This document shows positions 16,484-24,602 of a stretch of 51,249 nucleotides of DNA, one piece after another; the first letter of the stretch is position 1, and every line of letters begins with the position of its first letter. Origin of the DNA: Hungateiclostridiaceae bacterium UBA1305 (GTDB lineage Bacteria > Bacillota > Clostridia > Acetivibrionales > DTU013); contig DBTX01000004.1 of the NCBI GenBank assembly GCA_002307275.1, positions 62,675 through 113,923 of the forward strand. Reading direction: 5' to 3'. The position numbers were made by a program, and so were the translations under genes. Under the pieces are notes generated by a model that saw only the letters and a list, made by a program, of their open reading frames with translations, was not told where the DNA came from and made no database searches.

Positions 16484-16801
16484 TTACTCATTAAATACAC
16501 ATTCAAAGCTTCCCTCTATCTCGCTTTCATGCCCTGGAATGATTATTTTTGCTTTTACTCCTTGAGGCAACTTAAGCCTGACAGAGATTCCATTGCCTTT
16601 CCGCTCCCAGGAACTCTCAATTATTCCTTGATGACATGAACGATCATCTTTCACCGCATCAACATGCTCTTGAAAATTCAACTGCCGCGAGTACAGCGCT
16701 GTGTCACGTTTGTGCGCTTTGTCCAAGCGTGCAAGCCAGGTATTGTCGCTCAGCAGCTTTATCTCTCCCAAATCTCCTGCACAGATGAAGCCAGCCGACA
16801 T
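16484..16801 (-). pseudogene. Glycosidase (GH78-like) remnant with middle deleted
   Basis: A 105-codon frame joins two separate regions of a rhamnosidase-like protein. GEIKLLSDNTW and YSRQLNFQEHVDAVKDD look like the N-terminal domain, and then ESSWERKGNGISVRLKLPQG with IIIPG looks like the C-terminal beta-domain. Its first codon lies directly against the intrinsic terminator of the importer operon, and there is no ribosome binding site. The pattern (start and end kept, middle lost) repeats that of the GH78 pseudogene nearby. Confidence 0.5.
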
Positions 16802-16802
16802 T

Positions 16803-16831
16803 TCTAAAACCCCGCGACATAAGCCGCGGGG
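16803..16831 (-). terminator. Intrinsic terminator of the sugar importer operon
   Basis: CCCCGCG pairs with CGCGGGG around an 8-nt loop, followed by TTTTAG on the minus strand. It lies 129 bp beyond the last permease gene. Confidence 0.85.
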
Positions 16832-16959
16832 TGTCAGATAAAGATATGAATACCTATATATAAATTCTGAAGTAGAGCATAATAATTTACTGCTCCAAAA
16901 TCAATTCCACAATCATCCAGACCAAAGCTACAAGCCTTAAGTCACTTCGTGCCGTGCGG

Positions 16960-17787
16960 TTAGCCTTTAACAGCGCCTGCTGTCATGCCATCAATAATAT
17001 ACTTCTGTACACTCGCATAAACTATAATAACTGGTAGTGCAATGATGACCAGATCTGCATATACCAACTCCCACCTTGTGCCGTACTGGGAAACAAAGTT
17101 ATACACCGATAGAGGCAATGTATACTTGCCGGTTTTGTTCAAATAATATAACGGCCCCGTAAAGTCATTCCATGTGCCCATAAAGCAAATAATACCTCCT
17201 GTCATAAGAATGGGCAGTAATTGGGGAAATATTACGGTAAAAAACATTCTGGGGAGACTGCACCCTTCTACAATGGCTGATTCATCGATTTCTCTCGGTA
17301 TGTTTTTCATATATCCGGAAAAAAGGAGTACCATGAAAGGCATTCCCCCACCAATATAGGTAAGGAGCAATCCCGTATTTGTGCCGAGCAAATGGATGCT
17401 TTTTAGAATCAGGACGGTTGGAATAAGAAAACCCGAAGGAATCAACCCAAAAACAACAAAATTGTAAATCATAGTACTGGTACGAGTAGCTCTTCTTTGA
17501 AGGATAAATGCAGTAAGAGATGCAATCAGCAACTGAAAAAATACTGATGGAATTGCAATGTATATACTATTCTTGAAACCATTTAAAACATTTCCCTCGT
17601 TAAATACTTTTACATAATTATCGAAAACAAGTTTATTGGGGAGTTTGAAGGAAAGCTCTATTACTTCACCTGGTGTTTTAAGCGAATTGATAATTGCAAA
17701 ATAGAAAGGTACAATAATCACCAGACTGGCTAGCACCAAAAATATTTCACTAAATAGCTTTGCTTGCTTTTTTGTTGAAACACCCAT
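16960..17787 (-). CDS. Sugar ABC importer permease, MalG/MsmG type
   Basis: A 275-residue inner-membrane permease with six predicted helices. The ATPase-contacting EAA loop reads ESAIVEGCSLPRMFFTVIFP at about residues 188-207, and the C-terminus has DGMTAGAVKG, typical of MalG-type subunits. The ATG at 17787 has GGGAGG at a suitable distance and shares a base with the stop of the preceding permease, so the two are co-translated. It works with the MalF-type permease and the lipoprotein encoded upstream. No ATPase gene is present; importers of this class usually share an MsmK-type ATPase encoded elsewhere. Confidence 0.92.
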   Translation of the reverse strand: MGVSTKKQAKLFSEIFLVLASLVIIVPFYFAIINSLKTPGEVIELSFKLPNKLVFDNYVKVFNEGNVLNGFKNSIYIAIPSVFFQLLIASLTAFILQRRATRTSTMIYNFVVFGLIPSGFLIPTVLILKSIHLLGTNTGLLLTYIGGGMPFMVLLFSGYMKNIPREIDESAIVEGCSLPRMFFTVIFPQLLPILMTGGIICFMGTWNDFTGPLYYLNKTGKYTLPLSVYNFVSQYGTRWELVYADLVIIALPVIIVYASVQKYIIDGMTAGAVKG

Positions 17788-18668
17788 TATAATTGCACCT
17801 CCCTGCTTCTTAATTTTCTTAATATGGGTATCGCCATGAGCACCACAATGATAAATAGTACAACACTGATTGCACTGGCATATCCTTGCGTTTCATTCTT
17901 CCAATAATATACAAGAGTGTTCATGGTAAATGCGTAATCAAAAGATTGACCAATCATAATGTAAACTAAGTCAAACATTTTCATAGACCCCACTAAAGTG
18001 AGTATGACGTTGGTTGTAATAGAAGGTCCCAGAAGAGGAAGTATCACGTACTTGAATTTATTCCATTTGCCGGCTCCATCAATATCAGCGGCTTCATACA
18101 TTTCCGCTGGGATTGCCTTAAGTCCTGCCAGATATATGGCAGCAGTAAATCCCAGCCAGATCCATGTATTTACAAAAGCTACCGTGAGAATACAGATCCA
18201 TTTGTCAGTAAGCCACCCTTTGATCGCCCAGTCCATGCCCAGGAACTTAAGTAACTGGTCAAAAGGACCACCAGAGGATAGTATTGCAGAAAATGAATAA
18301 CCTGATATCAATAAGCTTAAGGTACTGGGAAGGAAAAAGGCACTACGTGCAAAATTAGACATTCTATGCTTGCCATTGAACAAAAGTGCCAAACCTAATG
18401 CTAAACCATTTTGTATTGTGATAGCTATAAATGCGATTATGAATGGATTAATCAACGCAGCGCCTTCCCTGCTGTTAATACCATTTTTGATAACACTTTT
18501 AAAAAAATTATTAAAGTTAGTCAGACCGATAAAATCAATCGTTTTATTATATGATGTCCAATTTGTAAATGCGAGGCAAATTCCAACCAGGGCCGGAAGC
18601 AAAAACATAAGAACATAAAGACCTATACCCGGTATTAAATAAATATAAGAATAATATTTTTTTTTCAT
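17787..18668 (-). CDS. Sugar ABC importer permease, MalF/MsmF type
   Basis: A 293-residue permease with about six helices. The EAA loop reads EAADIDGAGKWNKFKYVILP near residue 205, and the N-terminus has YLIPGIGLYVLMFLLPA. I chose the ATG at 18668 (MKKKYYSYIYLIPG) because GGGGA lies 8-9 nt upstream. Starts further upstream (18731) would run through a long stable hairpin (18687-18735). It forms the membrane channel with the following MalG-type subunit. The hairpin between this gene and that of the binding protein probably lowers permease expression relative to the binding protein. Confidence 0.92.
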   Translation of the reverse strand: MKKKYYSYIYLIPGIGLYVLMFLLPALVGICLAFTNWTSYNKTIDFIGLTNFNNFFKSVIKNGINSREGAALINPFIIAFIAITIQNGLALGLALLFNGKHRMSNFARSAFFLPSTLSLLISGYSFSAILSSGGPFDQLLKFLGMDWAIKGWLTDKWICILTVAFVNTWIWLGFTAAIYLAGLKAIPAEMYEAADIDGAGKWNKFKYVILPLLGPSITTNVILTLVGSMKMFDLVYIMIGQSFDYAFTMNTLVYYWKNETQGYASAISVVLFIIVVLMAIPILRKLRSREVQL

Positions 18669-18686
18669 TTTGTATATCCCCATATA

Positions 18687-18735
18687 GATAATGATAAGCG
18701 GAGAAATGTTCGCATTGCTCCGCTTTATCATTATC
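18687..18735 (-). other. Stable intercistronic hairpin between binding protein and permease genes
   Basis: GATAATGATAAGCGGAG pairs with CTCCGCTTTATCATTATC with a single bulged base and a 14-nt loop. Hairpins at this place in sugar importer operons commonly protect the binding-protein mRNA or reduce read-through. No T-run follows. Confidence 0.7.
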
Positions 18736-18749
18736 AAATAATAAATTAA

Positions 18750-20129
18750 TTAGAAACCAGCAACTTTGTTATCTTTGCCGGATTTTATGAACTGATCCTG
18801 AAGTTCCTTCTGGATGGCCTCCAAGCTCTTTCCATTCGTAGCTGCGGCAGTAACATTATAGAATGGATTTAAACCAGCTGTGAATATATACTGCACGAAT
18901 ATTTTGCCGTGGCCATTTTTCAAAATCTCAGCCATATCAGCAATTCCAGGTCCAAGCTTCGATGTCAGATTAGTATAGGAAGGTACTGTACCCTCAGAAG
19001 TAAAATATTCAGTAAGTACGTCATCTTGTGTAAAATATTGCAAGAAGCCTTTAGCAGCATCTACATTCTTTGAATTGGCACCGATACCAATACCCTTTGA
19101 CATATCAATAGGTATAATTGTATCTGCAGCTGTATCCCAGGGAAGTGGGAACTCCCCAATGTTTGCTGCCATATCCGGGTACGCTTGTATTACAGAAGTT
19201 ACAACGCCATCATGCTGAATTGCCATAGCAGCTTTCCCTGTACCAAAACTGCTGACAACCGCATTGAAATCGGTTGATGCATTGTTTTTCGGGTAATATC
19301 CCTTCTGAGCAAGTTCAATTTGCCTTGAAATAACCTTGGCTATTTCTGGAGACTTAGAAAGATCTATCTTGTTCTCATTTATTTGTTTTACCAAATCAGG
19401 ATTTTTCTGAACTTCATTTGCAAAACCGATAAATTCGAAGAACAACGGCGGCCAACCATCTTTTGCTCCACCAGTAAGCGGTTGAATCCCTTTTTGCTTT
19501 AACTTTTCGCATACAGCTAAAAACTCATCATAGGTTTTAGGTATTTCTATGCCATTATCTGCAAAAATCTTTTTATTGTAGGTAACGCATGCCGTACTAA
19601 CTCCACCGGACGGAATGACACGGATTTTCCCATCATCGCCGCGTAACCACTCTTCAGTATTTAAAACGGAAGGGTCGATTTTTTTGATAAAGTCTTCGTT
19701 GGAAAGGTCTAATAATGTCGTTTCAGCTTTAAGTATAGAAACCAGATTTGTTTTAGAAGCATAAGTAAATACTAGATCAGGCATATCATTTGAAAGTGCC
19801 TTTACAGAAAGTGCATCGTTATAGGGCTGCCCAGTAGCAGAAATCTGTAAGTCAATCTTATTACCGGTTTTTGCCTCATAATCCTTAATTACCTTCTGCA
19901 TACCTGCAGTATTATAATCGTTTTGAGTAAGAGCAGTCAAAGTAACCGGCTTCGGAGCCTCAACAGGTGTGGCAGCTTCAGCAGTTGTCCCGGTAGTCGC
20001 CTGAACCGTAGTGCCTGCTGCTGTGGTAGTGGTTTCATTATTAGTATTACTTGAACCACATCCAGCAAGCACCATCACCATAGAAAAAGCGATAATAGTC
20101 ACCATCGATAGAATTCTTACCTTTTTCAT
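18750..20129 (-). CDS. Extracellular sugar-binding lipoprotein of ABC importer
   Basis: A 459-residue family-1 solute-binding protein. The signal peptide ends in the lipobox LAGC with Cys24 as the lipidated residue, followed by a Thr/Ala/Asn-rich linker. The mature domain has KVIKDYEAKTGNKIDLQIS, LPDLVFTYASK and GKAAMAIQHDG, as in MalE/MsmE-like proteins. It is anchored on the outside of the membrane and delivers oligosaccharide to the two downstream permeases. The ATG at 20129 has GGAGG 8 nt upstream. A perfect 18-bp palindrome lies about 65 bp upstream of the start. The sensor kinase and AraC-type regulator directly upstream probably control it; the cognate sugar is likely a rhamnosylated or beta-linked oligosaccharide, judging from the hydrolases downstream. 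Confidence 0.93.
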   Translation of the reverse strand: MKKVRILSMVTIIAFSMVMVLAGCGSSNTNNETTTTAAGTTVQATTGTTAEAATPVEAPKPVTLTALTQNDYNTAGMQKVIKDYEAKTGNKIDLQISATGQPYNDALSVKALSNDMPDLVFTYASKTNLVSILKAETTLLDLSNEDFIKKIDPSVLNTEEWLRGDDGKIRVIPSGGVSTACVTYNKKIFADNGIEIPKTYDEFLAVCEKLKQKGIQPLTGGAKDGWPPLFFEFIGFANEVQKNPDLVKQINENKIDLSKSPEIAKVISRQIELAQKGYYPKNNASTDFNAVVSSFGTGKAAMAIQHDGVVTSVIQAYPDMAANIGEFPLPWDTAADTIIPIDMSKGIGIGANSKNVDAAKGFLQYFTQDDVLTEYFTSEGTVPSYTNLTSKLGPGIADMAEILKNGHGKIFVQYIFTAGLNPFYNVTAAATNGKSLEAIQKELQDQFIKSGKDNKVAGF

Positions 20130-20191
20130 TAAAAAATCCTCCTCGTTAATCAGACATTAATTTAGTATTATTTAATTGAAAATAGATAGTA

Positions 20192-20209
20192 TATAAGATC
20201 GATCTTATA
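20192..20209. promoter_or_regulatory. 18-bp perfect palindrome upstream of binding-protein gene
   Basis: TATAAGATC is followed directly by its complement GATCTTATA. It lies between the regulator gene and the importer operon, next to a TATACT hexamer on the minus strand that could be a -10 element. An operator is the simplest reading. Confidence 0.45.
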
Positions 20210-20293
20210 AAATAATATTACGCCCTTATACATCTATTAAAAATGGAGAATCTTGAATCGGCGTTTGTATTATTTTGACTGGCTGCATTTGTA

Positions 20294-21832
20294 TTATTTA
20301 AACTGACTGGCTCTGAATTCCGTTGGATTCATCCTGACAATTTCCTTGAAGACCCGACTAAAATAGAATTGGTCACTAAAGCCTACCAGTTCGGCAATAT
20401 CCTTTTGCATCATATCAGGATATGCCAAAAGCAACTCTTTTGCCTTCTCTATACGGTATTTTGCAAGATAATCCATGGGTGACTCTTTCTTATATTTTTT
20501 AAAGATTTTGCATAGATAGGACTCCGTAAGCTGAAATTCTCCCGCAATGTCCCGAAGAGATATTTTTTGCATATATTTTTCGTTAATGTAGCAAAGCACC
20601 TTATCTGCAACTTGTTCATAGCTGTCTTTCCCGGAAGCTTCTTCTTTTTTCCGGCAGATCTCCTGCATAGCAGCGATGAACTCACTGCGTACTACTTCCA
20701 TACTGCCGCTGCGACATAAAATGCCCTGTACCAAGCGTTCCGTATCTTCAATATCATTATTCTTTTTAGCAACCAGCCTGGCTATAAACCTCAAATTATC
20801 CTCCAATATCCTGCAGGGAATGGAAGCTTCCTCCCAGGAATTTATCAAAAGACGGATCTCCTTCCACAGCAACCGGTACTGGTCGTTTTTTATAAACATC
20901 GAAAGTTTTTGCTCTTCAGGCGAATATACAGTAAGCAAATGCAGGAATTCTCTCTTTGGAGAATCCAGAAGTGTCAAAACATGATTGCATCCCAGTCTTG
21001 CAGCATCAATAGCCCTTTTACGCATATTCTCCGCTTCTTCCGCAAACCTTTCGAACTCTGCTTCTGTCACAATTCCGCTTTTTACAGCAGTAATATAAAT
21101 GTTTCCGGAAGTTCCGGACAGAATGTGTCGTTCGATGTCCGTCCATGAAAAGGTTTTTTCCCTGCCGGCAGCAAACACCAACAACTTTTCATTAGGGTAC
21201 TTCCCATTAATAATCCAGTATTCCGACTCTTTAAACAGTCCAGTCTGCTTAATCCATGAATAGATATCCTTAACTGCCCAAAAATTCCTTATTTCCTCCA
21301 TATAGTTTCGATCCTCCGGATTATTGCTCAGAGGAAATCCAACAAGCATCTGTATCATATAAAAACCTTCGAAACCAAGGTCCATCAGTCTGGAACCCGG
21401 CAATTCATATTTTAGGACACTGCTCAGTATGGAAAACCCTTTTCCCTGTATCGTCTTTTCCAGTTTGACAATCAGCTTGTTCAGCACGGAGTTCAATGTT
21501 TCTACAGAAACCGGCTTGATCAGATAGTCCTCGACACCAAGCTTAACGGCTTGTCTGGCATAATCAAACTCCTGATATCCGCTAAGTATCACACATAGCT
21601 TATCCGGGTACCTGTACCGGATTTCTTTTATAAGGTCCAGCCCATCCATGACAGGCATCCTGATATCAGTAAGAACCACGTCAGGCTTCAGCCTTTCAAT
21701 TTCAACAAGAGCATCCTGTCCGTTATATGCACTGCCACAGACGATGAATTCCAATCCGGAGCTTGTGATTTTTTTAATGATTCCCCTCAATATCGGTGGT
21801 TCATCCTCTACAATGTATATTTTATATGCCAT
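20294..21832 (-). CDS. Response regulator with AraC-type DNA-binding domain (YesN-like)
   Basis: A 512-residue regulator. The receiver domain (residues 1-120) has the acidic pocket E9-D10, phosphorylation site Asp56 in LTDIRMPVMDG and the conserved lysine in YLIKPVS. A long middle region of about 280 residues follows, then two AraC-type helix-turn-helix motifs at the C-terminus (SLRDIAGEFQLTESYLCKIF and DIAELVGFSDQFYFSRVFKE). The ATG at 21832 has GGAGGG about 8 nt upstream and lies within the kinase gene's last 11 bases, so translation is coupled. In Clostridia such pairs sit beside sugar importers and switch them on in response to extracellular sugar. The target is probably the binding-protein operon 165 bp downstream. 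Confidence 0.92.
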   Translation of the reverse strand: MAYKIYIVEDEPPILRGIIKKITSSGLEFIVCGSAYNGQDALVEIERLKPDVVLTDIRMPVMDGLDLIKEIRYRYPDKLCVILSGYQEFDYARQAVKLGVEDYLIKPVSVETLNSVLNKLIVKLEKTIQGKGFSILSSVLKYELPGSRLMDLGFEGFYMIQMLVGFPLSNNPEDRNYMEEIRNFWAVKDIYSWIKQTGLFKESEYWIINGKYPNEKLLVFAAGREKTFSWTDIERHILSGTSGNIYITAVKSGIVTEAEFERFAEEAENMRKRAIDAARLGCNHVLTLLDSPKREFLHLLTVYSPEEQKLSMFIKNDQYRLLWKEIRLLINSWEEASIPCRILEDNLRFIARLVAKKNNDIEDTERLVQGILCRSGSMEVVRSEFIAAMQEICRKKEEASGKDSYEQVADKVLCYINEKYMQKISLRDIAGEFQLTESYLCKIFKKYKKESPMDYLAKYRIEKAKELLLAYPDMMQKDIAELVGFSDQFYFSRVFKEIVRMNPTEFRASQFK

Positions 21833-23726
21833 TTGCGCTTCCCTCCGTAATAAAGGTTTCTGAAAGCCCTACAATAACAAGTAAACCTCCCTCTTCAACA
21901 TTATTAATATTGTAGTAAAATCTCTTTTTATGCATCAATGCCATCCGCTCAATTGTGCTGATCAATCCAAGTCCTCCATCCGATTCATCGGCAATTCCCC
22001 GCAATCTGTTCCTGATGATGCACCGGATTTCTTCCAATCGACCTGTCTCCATCCCGTTTCCATTATCCATAACCTCTAATTGCCACCCGTTCTCGGATAT
22101 CCTGCCTGTCAGCTTTATTTTCCAAGGTGGTCTGCTGCTTTTAAAACCATGCATGATCGAGTTTTCCACAAGCGGTTGAAGGACGAGCTTCGGCAACATC
22201 ACTTCCATTACTTCATCAGGGATATCGATTTCATAAATCAAATGCTCTTCATACCTTTTTTGCATAAGTGCCAGATAATCCAGAGTATAATTCAACTCTT
22301 TCCTCAACGTGGTCTGTTTATCAGCCGACCGTGTCACATAACGCAGCATATCTGATAACCTTCTGCACATAAAAGATGCAGCTTCATTTTCACCTTCATC
22401 ACACGCTTCAGAAATGACTGATAGAGTATTAAATATAAAATGGGGGTTCATTTGGGCTTGGAGCGCTTTCCAGTGTGCCTCCGATTCTTTTGTTTTTGCA
22501 TCAATACTTTCTTTGATAGTGATATCCAAATTCCTGCACATAGCCTTAAAGTCGACGTATACATCCGCAATTTCCTTTGGGGCAGAAAGGAGTTTGTGCT
22601 CAACTCTGCCGATAAGGTTTTGCAGCTCTGTACTTCGAATCGTTTTGTGAAGAAGTCGCACCGAACTTGTTGTACTATTAGCAAATGCCAGTGCTACTAA
22701 AGCACCAAAAATAAGGATTAGTCCCGCCACCATGAGGAACCATTTCTTAAAGCCATTCAATTGCGCATAAAGTATTTTATTATCTATCAATTGAACCGTT
22801 GTCCACCCTGTGGCTTCCGAGTGCACCGATAATAAAGCTGATTTACTTCCGTTAGCCGCAAAATTCAAATACAAATTTGTTTCGCCCTTTGACTTTTTGA
22901 AGATTTGCTCAGTAAAGTCTCTGGAATAATCATTGTCGGACTGTACCGGATATATCAGCTTCCCTGCATTATCAAATATAAAAACCTCCCGGTTATTATT
23001 TTTGAAGTCCTTATCAACAATGCGTTCAATCAGACCGAAGTCCTGCTGTATCTCAATTACACCTCTTTGCTGGTCATTGTAATCTCCATAAAAGGATCGA
23101 TAGAATGAAAAAAGAACCATTTCCTTACCATAGAGATCACTTTGAAAAGGAGATTTTAATTCTGTGCGCCCCATTCCTCCACAAAGCTCTTTTATCATTG
23201 TATCGGATGCTTTCAGTTTCTCTTCCATGATATCCGAATCAATTGGAAAAGGAGCACTTATATACCTTCCCTGGGTATCATATATCATAATTTCCTTTGC
23301 ACGGTAACTGCTTCCATTTACAATATTGATGATGGTAGCCAGTGTATCATTGATCCCAAGATAAAAATAATCACTTTCATCCTGTGTCGATAAAGATGGT
23401 TCGTCAAAAAAGAGATTTCGCAAATATTTTGATGAAAAGCTATAGCTACCTGCAATATCAGTATCTTTAAACATATTGTAGGTGTTCTCGCTGATCATGG
23501 ACTTACTTACCAACACATCTTTGGATAACACATCCATATCTGAGACAACTTTGTCCATCTGGTCAGAGGCGGAACCGACCAATTGCTGATAGCTTCCAAG
23601 CACTTGAGTTTGAATGATACTGGTGGTATACACAAAAAAAATGCATGCCAATACAGCACAAATTATAATAGCTAACAGAATATGGCTTAAAAATGCCCTG
23701 CTGAAAATACTTCGAAACAAAAACAT
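21822..23726 (-). CDS. Membrane sensor histidine kinase (YesM-like)
   Basis: A 634-residue sensor kinase. One helix at residues 12-34, a large extracellular Cache-type domain (about 35-305) and a second helix (about 308-330) lead into a HAMP-like linker. The His_kinase domain (LytS/YesM class) has the phospho-acceptor histidine in QAQMNPHFIFNTL. The ATPase domain has the N-box PLVENSIMHG and the G-box VMDNGNGM, with GGLGLISTIERM at the C-terminal end. It presumably senses an extracellular carbohydrate, directly or through the binding protein, and phosphorylates the AraC-type regulator encoded next. The ATG at 23726 is preceded by a GGGGGG run close to the start. The 3' end overlaps the regulator start by 11 bp. 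Confidence 0.92.
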   Translation of the reverse strand: MFLFRSIFSRAFLSHILLAIIICAVLACIFFVYTTSIIQTQVLGSYQQLVGSASDQMDKVVSDMDVLSKDVLVSKSMISENTYNMFKDTDIAGSYSFSSKYLRNLFFDEPSLSTQDESDYFYLGINDTLATIINIVNGSSYRAKEIMIYDTQGRYISAPFPIDSDIMEEKLKASDTMIKELCGGMGRTELKSPFQSDLYGKEMVLFSFYRSFYGDYNDQQRGVIEIQQDFGLIERIVDKDFKNNNREVFIFDNAGKLIYPVQSDNDYSRDFTEQIFKKSKGETNLYLNFAANGSKSALLSVHSEATGWTTVQLIDNKILYAQLNGFKKWFLMVAGLILIFGALVALAFANSTTSSVRLLHKTIRSTELQNLIGRVEHKLLSAPKEIADVYVDFKAMCRNLDITIKESIDAKTKESEAHWKALQAQMNPHFIFNTLSVISEACDEGENEAASFMCRRLSDMLRYVTRSADKQTTLRKELNYTLDYLALMQKRYEEHLIYEIDIPDEVMEVMLPKLVLQPLVENSIMHGFKSSRPPWKIKLTGRISENGWQLEVMDNGNGMETGRLEEIRCIIRNRLRGIADESDGGLGLISTIERMALMHKKRFYYNINNVEEGGLLVIVGLSETFITEGSANGI

Positions 23727-24156
23727 TCCCCCCTGCAGGCTTATTTTAATTATATACTAAGTATAGTCCAAAACAGATCCCCACGTATATCTGTATTCTG
23801 CTGGAAACAGAACTGACCTCCCTCAGCAGAAAGCCATTTTATTAACTGCCATCTACTTGGCGGCGCTTGGGATTCGCTCACGATTTACATCAACTGTTAA
23901 TCGACATGAAATCCTGTGTATCCTTGTCCCAATACTATTACTGCAAGAATCCTAAATGCATACAACAACATCAAAATAATAAGGTTATCCTATCAAAACA
24001 AGAGCATTTAGTCCATCATTCTTATTATTCTATATCAAAAGATAAAACTTCTGTATGTATGAATCCGAATGATTTTCATAATTTTCGCACTTTCTCTCTT
24101 CTGCTGTGAGCAAAAATTTCCCCCATATTATTCAGTTTGCTTTTATATCCTTACTT
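23727..24156. other. 430-bp gene-free stretch upstream of the kinase
   Basis: I see no gene that can be supported here. An open frame at 23867-24109 on the plus strand has no ribosome binding site, is rich in Tyr, His and Gln, and resembles nothing I know. The minus-strand promoter for the kinase-regulator pair must lie here, but no clear hexamers stand out. Confidence 0.5.
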
Positions 24157-24560
24157 GTCAGGAAAGACCGTATGAGTATGGCACATGGGCTTGAGGTCAG
24201 AGTCCCTACTGCGACTACAGGCTGGTCCAGTATATGTGGAATATCCCCTGGGAGATGAAAATGTTCGATGACAGAGAAAAAGGCCTCTTAAGGAGAGCTC
24301 TTGATGGCATCCTTCCCAATGATGTGCTTTACAGAAAAAAGAGTCCTTATCCAAAGACGCACAATCCGGCTTATGAAGCTATCGTAAAGAACAGACTGAT
24401 GGAAATAATCCATGATCCCACTTCATCGCTGCTTCCCTTAATTGACAAGAAAACTTTATACAATCATCATGTTGGAACCATCTGACCTTGAGGAGCCCTG
24501 GTATGGCCAGCTTATGGCCAGGCCACAGCTTTATCCCTGGCTGATACAGGTTGATGTCTG
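24157..24560 (+). pseudogene. asnB 3' fragment (degenerate second copy)
   Basis: This stretch aligns with asnB 8138-8545: RKDRMSMAHGLEVRVP, then WNIPWEMKMFDDREKGLLRR, YRKKSPYPKTHNP and WYGQLMARPQLYPWLIQVD. One base is lost in the codons for RVPYCDY (about 24205), and a second frameshift follows LIDKK at about 24455. Only the last 130 or so codons of asnB are represented, with no start. It is a relic of a duplicated or replaced asparagine synthetase gene. Confidence 0.9.
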
Positions 24561-24602
24561 TATTCTCATTGTTTAAACTACTATTGAAGGCATTTCCCTT
24601 TC

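Noticed and set aside
23867..24109. 80-codon open frame on the plus strand as a gene
   Set aside because: No ribosome binding site and low-complexity composition unlike any known family.
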